Part shown: in pieces, positions 17,817 through 28,011 of the stretch
Layout of the letters: each line of letters opens with the position of its first letter
Position numbering within the stretch: position 1 is the stretch's first letter
Source: Psychromarinibacter halotolerans
GTDB taxonomy: Bacteria; Pseudomonadota; Alphaproteobacteria; Rhodobacterales; Rhodobacteraceae
Assembly (NCBI RefSeq): GCF_029168315.1
Contig: NZ_JARGYD010000001.1
Span: 1 to 64,000 of the forward strand
Direction of reading: 5' to 3'
DNA: 64,000 bases
The notes under the pieces: model-generated
Told to the model about the DNA's origin: nothing
Databases searched by the model: none
What the model saw: only the letters and a program-made list of their open reading frames with translations
Position numbers and translations under genes: made by a program

Positions 17817-18605
17817 ATGAACGGAGACCTTTCGCCCATCGACACCGCCAAGTTCGTCGCTGCCAAGCGGGCCGTCGAGTTTGTCGAGGACGGAATGCGC
17901 GTGGGACTGGGCACCGGATCGACCGCCGCGTGGATGGTCCGTTGCCTTGGCGAACTGGTGCGCGAGGACGGGCTGCGCATCAAGGGCGTGCCGACCTCGA
18001 CCCGCACCGCCGAACTGGCGCGCAAGGTCGGCATCGAGGTGATCTCGCTGGACGAGGCGAAGTGGCTCGACCTGACCATCGACGGCGCCGACGAGTTCGA
18101 TCCCGACCTGAACCTGATCAAGGGCGGCGGCGGCGCGCACCTGATGGAAAAGATCGTGGCGACCGCCTCGGACCGGATGATCGTGATCACCGATGCGTCC
18201 AAGAAGGTGGAAACGCTGGGGAACTTCCCGCTGCCGATCGAGGTGATCCCGTTCGGCTGGCAAACGACCAAGGCACTTGTGGAGGAGACACTGGCCGGGC
18301 TTGACGTGCTTGGCCAGACCACGACGCTTCGCCTGAACGGCGAGGCGCCCTTCCTTTCCGACGAGGGGAACTACATCGTCGATCTGCACCTCGAACGTAT
18401 CGCCAACCCACGGCAGCTTTCGCTGGTGCTCAATCAAATTCCGGGCGTGGTCGAAAATGGCCTGTTCATCGACATCTGCGACGTTGTGGTCATCGGCCAC
18501 GGCGACGGGCGGGTGGAAGTGAACGACATCAACGCGGGCACGCACGAGGAGGGCCGGATCGAATTCGCCGAGAGCGACAACATGTTCTCGGATCTATCGG
18601 AGTAA
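17817..18605 (+). CDS. rpiA: ribose-5-phosphate isomerase A
   Basis: Interconverts ribose-5-phosphate and ribulose-5-phosphate in the pentose phosphate pathway. The 262-residue protein has VGLGTGSTAAWMV near residue 30, TIDGADEFDPDLNLIKGGGGAHLMEKI (catalytic region), and VTDASKKV, all standard for RpiA. It is followed after four bases by gor, so the two are probably co-transcribed. Pairing makes sense, because the pentose phosphate pathway feeds NADPH to glutathione reductase. Confidence 0.96.
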   Translation: MNGDLSPIDTAKFVAAKRAVEFVEDGMRVGLGTGSTAAWMVRCLGELVREDGLRIKGVPTSTRTAELARKVGIEVISLDEAKWLDLTIDGADEFDPDLNLIKGGGGAHLMEKIVATASDRMIVITDASKKVETLGNFPLPIEVIPFGWQTTKALVEETLAGLDVLGQTTTLRLNGEAPFLSDEGNYIVDLHLERIANPRQLSLVLNQIPGVVENGLFIDICDVVVIGHGDGRVEVNDINAGTHEEGRIEFAESDNMFSDLSE

Positions 18606-18609
18606 TATC

Positions 18610-20082
18610 ATGTCCTTCGACTACGACCTTTTCGTCATTGGTGGCGGTTCCGGCGGCGTTCGCGCGGCGCGCACCTCGGCGCAGGAAGGTGCCAAGGTGG
18701 CGCTTGCGGAAGAATACCGTCTGGGCGGCACCTGCGTGATCCGCGGCTGCGTGCCCAAGAAGCTGATGGTGTTCGCCTCGTCCTACGCCCAGCGGATGAA
18801 GGATGCACAGGCCTATGGCTGGGACGTGACGCCCGGCGACTTTTCTTGGCCCGACTTCCGCAAGAAGCTGCACGCCGAACTCGACCGTCTGGAAGGCGTC
18901 TATGGCCGCCTGCTGGACGGCTCTGACGTCGAGGTGTTCGCACAGCGCGCCAAGGTGAAAGACCCGCACACGGTCGAGCTTGCGGATGGCACGACCTATA
19001 CCGCCAAGCACATCCTGATCGCCGTCGGCGGTCACCCCGTCCGCCCCGACATTCCGAACGCCGACCTTGGGCTGGTGTCGAACGACATCTTCCTGATGGA
19101 AGAGATGCCGAAGTCGGTGCTGATCATCGGCGGCGGGTACATCGCCTGCGAATTCGCCTGTATTCTCAACGGGCTGGGCGTGAAGGTCACGCAATTCTAC
19201 CGTGGCGCGCAAATCCTGCGTGGCTTCGACGACGAGGCGCGCGGCCTGATCGCGGAACAGATGAAGGCGCAGGGCATCGACCTGCACCTTGGCACCAACA
19301 TCGTCGAGATGGCCCCCGCCTCGCACCACGAGGAACGCGCCGACACCGAGGCGGTGATGGAAGAGCCGGTGGGGCTGACGAACATCGGGGACAAGACGCT
19401 GGGCAACAACCCGGAAAGCGCCACGTCCGAGGACGCGGGCAAGCCGATCTGGGTCAAGGCGACGAACGGCTCCGAAGGCGTGTTCGACCACGTCTTCTTC
19501 GCCACTGGCCGCACCCCGTCGGTCGAGGGGCTGGGTCTGGAAGAGGCCGGCGTCAAGCTGGGCCGCCGGGGCGAGATCGAGGTCGACGACTATTCGCAGA
19601 CCTCGGTGCCGTCGATCTATGCCATCGGGGACGTGACCGGTCGGATCGAACTGACCCCGGTCGCCATCCGCGAGGGCATGGCCTTCACCGAGACGGTGTT
19701 CAAAGGCAACCCGACCAAGCCCGATCACGAGCTGGTTCCGTCCGCGATCTTCACGCAGCCGGAATACGGCGCGATCGGTCTGACCGAAGAACAGGCCCGC
19801 GATCAGGAGCCGATCGAAGTTTACGCGACCTCGTTCAAGCCGATGAACCACGCGTTCGCGGGACGCGACGACCGGGTGCTGATGAAACTGATCGTCAGCC
19901 AGGAAACCCGGAAGGTTCTGGGATGTCATATCGTCGCGGATGATGCCGGCGAAATGATCCAGTTGGCGGGCATCGCTGTAAAGATGGGTGCGACGAAGGA
20001 AGACTTCGACCGTGTTTGTGCGGTACACCCGACAATGGCAGAAGAGCTTGTCACGATGAAGTCACCAGCGAGAACCAGCTAA
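18610..20082 (+). CDS. gor: glutathione-disulfide reductase
   Basis: FAD- and NADPH-dependent enzyme that regenerates reduced glutathione. The 490-residue protein has the FAD motif VIGGGSGGVRAARTSA, the redox-active disulfide GGTCVIRGCVPKK (Cys42 and Cys47), the NADPH-binding motif IIGGGYIACEFACILNGLG, and the C-terminal catalytic His in VHPTMAEE. About 40 extra residues between the NADPH domain halves (roughly 232-285, very acidic, containing ASHHEERADTEAVMEEP) make it longer than the usual 450 residues. The reading frame is intact, so this looks like a real insertion rather than a frameshift. Confidence 0.94.
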   Translation: MSFDYDLFVIGGGSGGVRAARTSAQEGAKVALAEEYRLGGTCVIRGCVPKKLMVFASSYAQRMKDAQAYGWDVTPGDFSWPDFRKKLHAELDRLEGVYGRLLDGSDVEVFAQRAKVKDPHTVELADGTTYTAKHILIAVGGHPVRPDIPNADLGLVSNDIFLMEEMPKSVLIIGGGYIACEFACILNGLGVKVTQFYRGAQILRGFDDEARGLIAEQMKAQGIDLHLGTNIVEMAPASHHEERADTEAVMEEPVGLTNIGDKTLGNNPESATSEDAGKPIWVKATNGSEGVFDHVFFATGRTPSVEGLGLEEAGVKLGRRGEIEVDDYSQTSVPSIYAIGDVTGRIELTPVAIREGMAFTETVFKGNPTKPDHELVPSAIFTQPEYGAIGLTEEQARDQEPIEVYATSFKPMNHAFAGRDDRVLMKLIVSQETRKVLGCHIVADDAGEMIQLAGIAVKMGATKEDFDRVCAVHPTMAEELVTMKSPARTS

Positions 20083-20160
20083 GCTTCGGCTTGATTTCGC
20101 GCGCTTCGGCGCACAGGTAGCTAGGAACGCTGTTACGGCAAGGGAAGGAACGACACGTAG

Positions 20161-21330
20161 ATGGCCAATAATTCAGGCGGACCCTGGGGTGGAGGAGGCG
20201 GTAATCGCGGGGGTGGTGACGACGACCGCCGTCCCGCAGGCGGGCAGGGCCCGCGCCGACCGGGCGAAAGCTCGCAGATCCCCGAGATCGACCAGATCAT
20301 GAAAAAAGGCCAGGAGCGTCTTCGCGTTCTCATGGGCGGGCGCGGCGGTGGCCGTCCGAACGGGCCGAACGGCTCGGGCGGCGGCGGCGGCTTTCAGTTC
20401 ACCCGTGGCACGCTGGGCCTCGGCGCCCTGCTGCTGGTGGGCGCATGGCTTGCAGCCTCGCTTTATACAGTGCGTCCCGAAGAACAGTCGGTCGAACTGT
20501 TCCTGGGCCGCTATCACTCGGTCGGTAATCCCGGTCTGAACTTCGCGCCGTGGCCCTTCGTCACCGCCGAGGTGCTGCCGGTCACCCGCGAAGAAAACAT
20601 CAACATCGGTACCTCGAACGGGCGCAGCGGCGACACCGGCCTGATGCTGACCACCGACGAAAACATCGTCGACCTGGACTTCCAGGTGGTGTGGAACATC
20701 AAGGACCCGGCCCAATTCCTGTTCAACCTGCGCGACCCGTCCGAGACGATCCGCGCGGTGTCTGAATCCGCGATGCGCGAGATCATTGCCGCCTCGCAGC
20801 TGGCGCCGATCCTCAACCGTGACCGGGGTCTGATCGCCGACAACGCGCAGGCGCTGATCCAGGAAACGCTGGACAGCTACGACGCTGGCGTGAACATCGT
20901 CCGTCTCAACCTCGACAAGGCCGACCCGCCGGCCGAGGTGATCGACTCGTTCCGCGAAGTGCAGGCTGCCGAGCAAGAGGCCGACCGTCTTCGCCGTCAG
21001 GCCGACGCCTACGCCAACCGCGTCCTCGCCGGCGCGCGGGGTGAGGCCGCCCAGATCCTCGAAGAGGCCGAGGCGTACCGCGCTCAGGTCGTCAACGAGG
21101 CCGAAGGTGACGCCAGCCGCTTCCTTGCCGTTCTGACGGAATACCGCAACGCGCCCGACGTGACGCGCAAGCGGCTTTATCTGGAAACGATGGAATCGGT
21201 GCTGGGTGACGTGGACAAGATCATCCTCGACGATGCCGTTTCGGGCAATGGCGGCGGGCAGGGCGTGGTTCCCTACCTTCCGCTGAACGAACTGCGCCGC
21301 GGCGCGGACACCTCTACGGCAACCCAATAA
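20161..21330 (+). CDS. hflK: FtsH-protease modulator HflK
   Basis: SPFH-family membrane protein that with HflC forms a large ring around the FtsH protease. The 389-residue protein begins with a Gly-rich cytoplasmic N-terminus, has one membrane segment (about residues 82-103), and then the SPFH domain. The long helical part contains VQAAEQEADRLRRQADAYAN. An AAGGAA ribosome-binding site precedes the ATG. Terms and spacing (18 bases) put it in an operon with hflC. Confidence 0.96.
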   Translation: MANNSGGPWGGGGGNRGGGDDDRRPAGGQGPRRPGESSQIPEIDQIMKKGQERLRVLMGGRGGGRPNGPNGSGGGGGFQFTRGTLGLGALLLVGAWLAASLYTVRPEEQSVELFLGRYHSVGNPGLNFAPWPFVTAEVLPVTREENINIGTSNGRSGDTGLMLTTDENIVDLDFQVVWNIKDPAQFLFNLRDPSETIRAVSESAMREIIAASQLAPILNRDRGLIADNAQALIQETLDSYDAGVNIVRLNLDKADPPAEVIDSFREVQAAEQEADRLRRQADAYANRVLAGARGEAAQILEEAEAYRAQVVNEAEGDASRFLAVLTEYRNAPDVTRKRLYLETMESVLGDVDKIILDDAVSGNGGGQGVVPYLPLNELRRGADTSTATQ

Positions 21331-21348
21331 GGCAGGGAGGACACGACT

Positions 21349-22395
21349 ATGCGTAAGACAACCTTCATCCTTCCCGCCATCGTGGTGCTTCTGGCGCTCG
21401 TCGGCTCTTCGATCTTCGTGGTCGATGAACGCGAAAAGGCGCTGGTGCTTCAGTTCGGCCAGATCAAACGGGTCAAGGAAGACCCGGGTCTCGCCTTCAA
21501 GGTGCCCTTCATCCAAGAGGTCGTGACCTACGACGCCCGGATCCTCAGCCTCGACACCGACGAAACCGAGGTGACGCCGTCGGATGACCGCCGCCTCGTG
21601 GTCGATGCCTTCGCGCGGTACCGGATCGCCGACGTGGTCCAGTTCCGGCAGGCGGTTGGCGTGGGCGGTATCCGCTCGGCCGAGGACCGGCTGGAATCGA
21701 TCCTGAACGCGCAGATCCGCGCGGTGCTGGGTTCGGACGGCGTAACCTCGAACACCATCCTGTCGTCCGACCGGTCCGAACTGATGGAGCGGATCACCGC
21801 ACAGGCGCGCGCGCGCGCCGAAGCCATCGGGATCGAGGTGATCGACGTTCGGCTGAAGCAGACCAACCTGCCGGAGCAGAACCTTGATGCGACCTTTGCC
21901 CGGATGCGGGCGGAACGCGAACGCGAGGCTGCCGACGAGATCGCCCGAGGCGAGGAGCTGGCGCAGATCACCCGCGCTCAGGCCGATCGTACCGTGGTGG
22001 AACAGGTGTCCAACGCCCGCCGCGACAGCGAGATCATCCGGGGTGAGGCTGACGCCGCCCGGAACCGCATCTTCGCCGACGCGTTCACCCAGGACGAGGA
22101 TTTCTTCGAGTTCTACCGCTCGCTGACGGCCTACACCCGGTCGATCAACGGCAACAACTCGACCCTCGTGATCTCTCCGGACAGCGAGTTCTTCGACTTC
22201 CTCGAAAGCTCGACGGGCCGCAACGGTCCGGCTCCGGTGGCAACGCCGACGGACACCGCCGGCACCGACACCGCAGCGGACGAAGCGCCCGAGGCTGAAC
22301 CCGAGGCCGAAACCGAAGCCCCGGAGGTTCCCGAGGCGGACGAGGCCGAGCCAGAGCCCGAGGAACCCGCCACGGACGCCGAGCAGAACGGCTGA
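21349..22395 (+). CDS. hflC: FtsH-protease modulator HflC
   Basis: Partner of HflK in the FtsH control complex. The 348-residue protein has an N-terminal membrane anchor (FILPAIVVLLALVGSSIFVV), the SPFH domain starting VDEREKALVLQFGQIK, and a helical region with IAQITRAQADRTVV. The last 55 or so residues form an acidic, Pro/Glu-rich tail absent from many HflC proteins. It is preceded by GGGAGG and followed one base later by the small DUF2065 gene. Confidence 0.96.
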   Translation: MRKTTFILPAIVVLLALVGSSIFVVDEREKALVLQFGQIKRVKEDPGLAFKVPFIQEVVTYDARILSLDTDETEVTPSDDRRLVVDAFARYRIADVVQFRQAVGVGGIRSAEDRLESILNAQIRAVLGSDGVTSNTILSSDRSELMERITAQARARAEAIGIEVIDVRLKQTNLPEQNLDATFARMRAEREREAADEIARGEELAQITRAQADRTVVEQVSNARRDSEIIRGEADAARNRIFADAFTQDEDFFEFYRSLTAYTRSINGNNSTLVISPDSEFFDFLESSTGRNGPAPVATPTDTAGTDTAADEAPEAEPEAETEAPEVPEADEAEPEPEEPATDAEQNG

Positions 22396-22396
22396 T

Positions 22397-22591
22397 ATGG
22401 CCACGCTCGTCCTGGCCCTTGGCCTTGTACTGTGTATCGAGGGGCTGGTGTTCGCACTGGCCCCTTCGCGTATCGAGGACCTGCTGCGCAGCTTGGCGGA
22501 ACTTCCCGTCGAAACCCGCCGCGCCTTCGGCCTTGGGGCGCTGGCCCTTGGTGTCCTGCTGGTCTGGCTAGCGCGGTTGCTGGGCGTTTGA
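22397..22591 (+). CDS. DUF2065 small membrane protein
   Basis: Protein of 64 residues consisting of two membrane segments separated by the loop SRIEDLLRSLAELPVETRR, the DUF2065 pattern. It follows hflC after one base. This small gene is commonly found directly downstream of hflKC and is thought to act in the same membrane quality-control context, though its role is unproven. Confidence 0.88.
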   Translation: MATLVLALGLVLCIEGLVFALAPSRIEDLLRSLAELPVETRRAFGLGALALGVLLVWLARLLGV

Positions 22592-23055
22592 CGGCGCGCG
22601 GTGACCGGGCGGTTTCTGCGCCAAGCGTCCGGTCTGCGACACGGCAGGATCTTCCTGCGGTTCTGGACCTGTACCGACACCTGAACAGCGACACCGACAG
22701 GCCGTCCGTCACGACGGCAGAGTCGGTGTTCAATCGCTTCCTCGCCTATGATGGCAGCGCGATTTTGCTCTGCTTGGTCGGCGACGTGGCCGTGGCCTCG
22801 TGCACGCTTGTCGTCGTGCCCAACCTGACCCGGGGCGCACGCCCCTACGCGCTGATCGAGAACGTGGTGACCCACGGCGATCACCGCCGCATGGGGTATG
22901 GCCGCAAGGTGCTGGACGCCGCCTGCGACGCCGCGTGGGCGGCGGGGTGCTACAAGGTCATGCTGATGACCGGCTCCAAGCAGCCCGGAACGCTCGACTT
23001 CTATCGCAGCGCAGGGTTCGAGCAGTCGAAGACCGGCTTCCAGAAACGCCGATAA
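22588..23055 (+). CDS. GNAT-family N-acetyltransferase
   Basis: Cytoplasmic protein of about 155 residues with the acetyl-CoA fold: VVASCTLVVVPN strand, motif A VVTHGDHRRMGYGRKVLDAAC (the R/Q-x-x-G-x-G/A loop) and C-terminal GTLDFYRSAGFEQSKTGF. The substrate is unknown. No ATG is usable; the best start is TTG at 22588, which overlaps the stop codon of the DUF2065 gene (TTGA) and implies translational coupling. It sits between hflKC-DUF2065 and the protease gene and converges on pyrE. Confidence 0.85.
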   Translation: MTARGDRAVSAPSVRSATRQDLPAVLDLYRHLNSDTDRPSVTTAESVFNRFLAYDGSAILLCLVGDVAVASCTLVVVPNLTRGARPYALIENVVTHGDHRRMGYGRKVLDAACDAAWAAGCYKVMLMTGSKQPGTLDFYRSAGFEQSKTGFQKRR

Positions 23056-23093
23056 CCCGCGCCGCCGCACGCCTGACCCGAAAACCTGTCCGC

Positions 23094-23630
23094 TCAGCCG
23101 TCCAGATCGGCGCGCGTGAACAGGGGCAGGACCGGCAGCCCGGGCACGCCCTGAACCTGCGGCGCGCCGTCGCCGCGCCAGATCGCGCAGACGACCGCCA
23201 GAACCTTGGCATCTTCCTGCGACGCAAGGCGGTACGCGTCGGCGACCGCGCCGCCGGTGGTGATGATGTCCTCGATGAAGGTCACCTTCCTGCCGCCGAC
23301 GTCCTGTCCTTCAAGCGCGCGACAGGTCCCATAGGTCTTGGCCTCCTTGCGCACGAAGGCGGCCGGCAGCCCGGTTTCCAGCGAAATCGCCGTGACCAGC
23401 GGCACGCCCCCCAGTTCCAGACCGGCCAAGATCTCTGTCTCGGCGGGCAGAAGGCGGCTCATGCCCCGGGCCAAATGCTTCAGCAGCACCGGGTCCCCTT
23501 CGAAGCGGTACTTGTCGAAATACCGATGCGAGGTCTGCCCCGACCGCAGCACGAACGTGCCGTCAAGCGTCGCGACATCGGCCACCCGGCGCGCGAGATC
23601 TTCTTTCGATATGCTGTCGTCTTCAGCCAT
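23094..23630 (-). CDS. pyrE: orotate phosphoribosyltransferase
   Basis: Fifth step of pyrimidine synthesis, joining orotate and PRPP to give OMP. The 178-residue protein has FVLRSGQTSHRYFDKYRFEG near the N-terminus and the PRPP-binding motif VTFIEDIITTGGAV around residue 115. It is shorter than the 210-230 residues of many bacterial PyrE, but the core motifs are all present. The ATG at 23630 lies 137 bases from the divergent membrane-protein gene. Confidence 0.93.
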   Translation of the reverse strand: MAEDDSISKEDLARRVADVATLDGTFVLRSGQTSHRYFDKYRFEGDPVLLKHLARGMSRLLPAETEILAGLELGGVPLVTAISLETGLPAAFVRKEAKTYGTCRALEGQDVGGRKVTFIEDIITTGGAVADAYRLASQEDAKVLAVVCAIWRGDGAPQVQGVPGLPVLPLFTRADLDG

Positions 23631-23766
23631 ATGTGCGCCCCCGATAAGCGTGAATTAGACGTGTCCAATCTCTTTAGCCGACCGTCCGGGCAAAAGCTTT
23701 GACACCGATCGTCCGGTGCCCGCACCCTCCGTCGCATATTCATCAGTTATTGCAGGACCGCCGCCA

Positions 23767-24213
23767 ATGCCCAATGACCAAGACTATTTCAAAACCCTCA
23801 TCTCGCTGCTCGAAGCGGACAAGCAGCAGTTGATGATCCTGATCGGGTTGGAAATCGGTCTGCCGATCCTGACGCTGAAGGATCTGTCTTTCGGAAAGGT
23901 CGTGTTCGACACGTCCGAAACCATCCCCGATGCGCTGCGGATCTCACTCGGGATCAGCATCGTGCTGTTGTTCGCGGCCGCCGCCGTCCATTGGACCTAT
24001 ATGCGCCGGGTCCACATGAACGCCTTTGCCGTCGCCCGTCTCATGCTGCAGACCGGAAACGGCGAGGACGCGCGACAGCTGGTCTTCGATGGCGAAACCG
24101 GGCTTTGGGCGCGGCACGGCTACAAGTTCAACCTTGGTATGGCCTTGCTGGTCGCCGGGCTGCTGACCTACGCCGTGTTCGTCTGGCTCCACGTCAGCGG
24201 CATGTCCGCCTGA
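23767..24213 (+). CDS. membrane protein of unknown function
   Basis: Protein of 148 residues that I do not recognise. Three hydrophobic segments are visible (about 21-37, 60-80 and 122-142), with a polar N-terminus PNDQDYFKTLISLLEADKQQ and a cytoplasmic-looking loop RLMLQTGNGEDARQLVFDG between the second and third. It is divergent from pyrE and lies upstream of the protease gene on the same strand, but the 320-base gap suggests separate transcription. Confidence 0.7.
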   Translation: MPNDQDYFKTLISLLEADKQQLMILIGLEIGLPILTLKDLSFGKVVFDTSETIPDALRISLGISIVLLFAAAAVHWTYMRRVHMNAFAVARLMLQTGNGEDARQLVFDGETGLWARHGYKFNLGMALLVAGLLTYAVFVWLHVSGMSA

Positions 24214-24533
24214 TCGGCGCGCCACGACCGCCTCGCACAATCCGGGGCTTGCGGTCGCGGCGTGCGCGGCGAAAGACCGCGAAAGTGTTGCGCGTGCGAA
24301 GGGAAAAGATCGCTGCATTAACGAATTGGAAGCGAATCTTCGCCTTCCTCGGTCACGGGACTGGCGCGCGCCCCCCGCGTCGTGCCACAGTTTTCGTTAC
24401 AGGACCCTCACGTTGACTTGAGACTTTGCGACGGGGGTTTGAGTTGTGCATTTCCGCACCTAGGTAAATGGTCCGACGCACAGTACGTCCCGGCTGCGTT
24501 TCCCGCCGGGAAGACAAGCAAACGGAGAGACGT
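24214..24533. other. intergenic region before the Do-type protease
   Basis: About 320 bases with no gene that I can support. The G+C content drops locally near 24310-24330. A TTGACT sequence at 24413 could be a -35 element, but no good -10 box follows at the right spacing. A GGAGAG ribosome-binding site precedes the GTG at 24534. Confidence 0.4.
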
Positions 24534-26006
<1,473 letters not shown>

Positions 26007-26030
26007 CGACCCCACCACTCCGAGAACTGG

Positions 26031-26060
26031 AAAGGGCGCCTCCGGGCGCCCTTTTTTCTT
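26031..26060 (+). terminator. intrinsic terminator after the protease gene
   Basis: The stem AAAGGGCGCC-tccg-GGCGCCCTTT (26031-26054) is followed by TTT and CTT, 24 bases after the stop codon. Confidence 0.9.
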
Positions 26061-26094
26061 GCCCGGGCGTCCGACACCCCGGGCACCGCCCCTG

Positions 26095-26151
26095 CTTCTT
26101 CTCTTCCCCAATACCTCGGGGGAGCCGCGCAGCGGCGGGGGCAGAGCCCCC
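26095..26151 (-). repeat. palindromic intergenic repeat R3 (inverted)
   Basis: This is the reverse complement of the family: CTTCTTCTCTT, then TACCTCGGGGGAG, the hairpin CCGCGCAGCGG, and GGGGGCAGAGCCCCC. It lies between the protease terminator and the channel gene, in the opposite orientation to both flanking genes. Confidence 0.85.
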
Positions 26152-26238
26152 ATCCATCCCCCCGCGACCGCCCAGGCCCGCCGAAACCCCGACACCGCGT
26201 CTGGCCAAGCGCGGCGGAATGCGGCAAGCCTTGGCGTG

Positions 26239-27000
26239 ATGCTGGACAGACTTCGACACCTCTACGAGGGCCACAGCCCCGCGGCGCACAGGTTCCGCTA
26301 TGCCTTGCTCGGGTTCGACCTGATCACCGTGATCTTCGTCGTGGTGACTTCGTTCTTCCCGCGCAGCACCGGGGTCGAGGTGGCCGACGCGGTGTTCGGT
26401 TTGGTGATCCTTGGCGATTTCCTTGCCCGTCTGGCGATTGAACGGCGGCGGCTGCACTGGTTCCTGCGCCCGCCGGTCTGGGCCGACATCATCGCGCTGA
26501 TCTCGTTCCTCGCCCCCGTCGCGGGCGAGGGGTTCGGCTTCCTGCGCATCCTGCGCACCCTGCGGCTGCTGCACACCTACCAGATCCTGTCCCGGCTGCG
26601 GCTGGACTTCCCGAAGTTCCGCCAGTTCGAAGAGGCGACGCTGGCCGGGGTCAACCTCGTGGTTTTCCTGTTCGTGACCACCGGGCTGATCTATGCGCTG
26701 CAGGTCGACGAGAACCCGGACATCCGCAACTACGCCGACGCGCTGTATTTCACCGTCACCACGCTGACCACCACCGGCTTCGGTGATATCACCCTGACCG
26801 GAACGGCGGGGCGGATGCTGTCGGTCGGGGTGATGATCGTCGGCGTGACGCTGTTCCTGCGGCTGGCGCAGGTGCTGTTCCGACCGACCAAGGTGCGCGA
26901 GGAATGCCAGACCTGCGGGCTGGCGCTGCACGATGCGGACGCGGTGCATTGCAAGCATTGCGGCGCGACCATCCACATCGACACCGACGGCGACGTCTAG
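26239..27000 (+). CDS. voltage-gated-type ion channel with C-terminal zinc ribbon
   Basis: Inner-membrane cation channel of 253 residues. Hydrophobic segments correspond to S1-S4, with S4 rich in Arg (FLRILRTLRLLHTYQILSRL, about 101-120). The pore helix and filter TVTTLTTTGFGDI (172-184) predict potassium selectivity. The C-terminus carries four cysteines in two CxxC pairs (Cys223/226 and 238/241), a zinc-ribbon pattern not usual for such channels. GTG at 26236, directly before the ATG, is an alternative start. A palindromic repeat lies upstream. Confidence 0.87.
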   Translation: MLDRLRHLYEGHSPAAHRFRYALLGFDLITVIFVVVTSFFPRSTGVEVADAVFGLVILGDFLARLAIERRRLHWFLRPPVWADIIALISFLAPVAGEGFGFLRILRTLRLLHTYQILSRLRLDFPKFRQFEEATLAGVNLVVFLFVTTGLIYALQVDENPDIRNYADALYFTVTTLTTTGFGDITLTGTAGRMLSVGVMIVGVTLFLRLAQVLFRPTKVREECQTCGLALHDADAVHCKHCGATIHIDTDGDV

Positions 27001-27016
27001 CGGGGCCGGGCAGCCG

Positions 27017-27559
27017 CTAGCGGGTGATCCGCTCGACCTCGACCAGCCCCAACTGCCGGGCGGCGGCCAGCGACAGCACGGCGCTGTTCAGCCCCTGCGG
27101 CTTCTGGAACGCGCGGATCGCGGCGCGGGTGCCGGGGGTCATCCGGCCATCCGCCGCACCGGTGTATAGCCCGCGCACCGCCAGCGCCCGCTGGACCGAG
27201 GCGACGAACTCCGGCGTCAGCTGGTCGGGGCACAGGCTTTCGAACCAGACCTCTTCGCGTTCTTCGACGATCTCCTGCACCACCTCGGTCCGGACCGAGG
27301 CCGGGCTGACCACGTCGCCCTCGGCGTCCAGCACGGCGGGCACCTCGACATGGTGTGTGACCGTTTCGATCACCGCCGGTGTCTCGTCCTGTCCGTGGCA
27401 GGTCTCTGGGTTGCTGCCCGGCGGGCCCTCGCCGCGCAGGCGGATCGGGGCGGGCTCGTCGATGCGGGTCACGTCAGGCAGCCCGTCGCCCGAGCCGCAG
27501 GCCGTCAGCAGGCCAAGCGCCATCCCAAGCGTCACCGCTTTGCGTCTGTGTCCGATCAC
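27017..27559 (-). CDS. putative lipoprotein with peptidoglycan-binding-like domain
   Basis: Protein of 180 residues with a lipoprotein signal (lipobox LLTAC, Cys near residue 21). A middle part of low complexity is rich in Val and Glu (EVVQEIVEEREEVWFE). The C-terminal part, about residues 115-180, contains VQRALAVRGLYTGAADGRMTPGTRAAIRAFQK, which matches the peptidoglycan-binding domain 1 pattern. It probably sits in the envelope attached to the wall. It has the same strand as the neighbouring DnaE2-fragment gene but they are 70 bases apart. Confidence 0.8.
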   Translation of the reverse strand: MIGHRRKAVTLGMALGLLTACGSGDGLPDVTRIDEPAPIRLRGEGPPGSNPETCHGQDETPAVIETVTHHVEVPAVLDAEGDVVSPASVRTEVVQEIVEEREEVWFESLCPDQLTPEFVASVQRALAVRGLYTGAADGRMTPGTRAAIRAFQKPQGLNSAVLSLAAARQLGLVEVERITR

Positions 27560-27628
27560 CGCTCGTGCCTCTCTAAGGGGCTTTTCGTTGGGTCAAAGAA
27601 TAACCCGGATGCGGGGCGGGCGAAAGCC

Positions 27629-28009
27629 TCAGGGCGCGCCGTCGTGGCGGGCGGGCTCGTGCTGCAACAGGCTGTCCAGCATGTGCGACAGGTCCTCGAT
27701 CTCTTCGGCGACGATGTGGACCACGCTCGCCTCGCGCTGAAGCCGTCCGGTCACCCGCAACAGCCGCCCCGCGATCACGGCGCGGCGGAAGCGTTCGTAG
27801 ATCTTTTTCCAGACCACGACGTTGGACACCCCGGTCTCGTCCTCCAGCGTGACGAAGATCACGCCCTTCGCGGTGCCGGGGCGCTGTCGCACCAGCACCA
27901 GCCCGGCCACCGTCACCCGCGCGCCGCCGGGCACGCGATCCAGCCACGCGTGCGGGCAGCACGAGGGCGGGCGGGGCCAGTCGTCGGGAACGGCATGCGA
28001 GTCTGTCAT
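27629..28009 (-). CDS. orphan C-terminal domain of error-prone polymerase DnaE2
   Basis: Protein of 126 residues equivalent to the C-terminal OB-fold region of DnaE2 (ImuC): GLVLVRQRPGTAKGVIFVTL, then VVVWKKIYERFRRAVI and EEIEDLSHML, followed by a short tail. The polymerase, PHP and finger parts are missing. Upstream of the ATG at 28009, 2 bases away, lies a GTTC-N7-GTTC LexA box, so the remnant looks SOS-controlled. The frame is also open from ATG at 28057, which would put the box inside the gene. It could be a decayed imuA-imuB-dnaE2 cassette or a working small DNA-binding protein. Confidence 0.75.
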   Translation of the reverse strand: MTDSHAVPDDWPRPPSCCPHAWLDRVPGGARVTVAGLVLVRQRPGTAKGVIFVTLEDETGVSNVVVWKKIYERFRRAVIAGRLLRVTGRLQREASVVHIVAEEIEDLSHMLDSLLQHEPARHDGAP

Positions 28010-28011
28010 TA

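Noticed and set aside
17647..18322. Long extension of the minus-strand DUF454 frame opposite rpiA
   Set aside because: It is an antisense shadow of rpiA caused by high G+C; DUF454 proteins start at the ATG at 17647.
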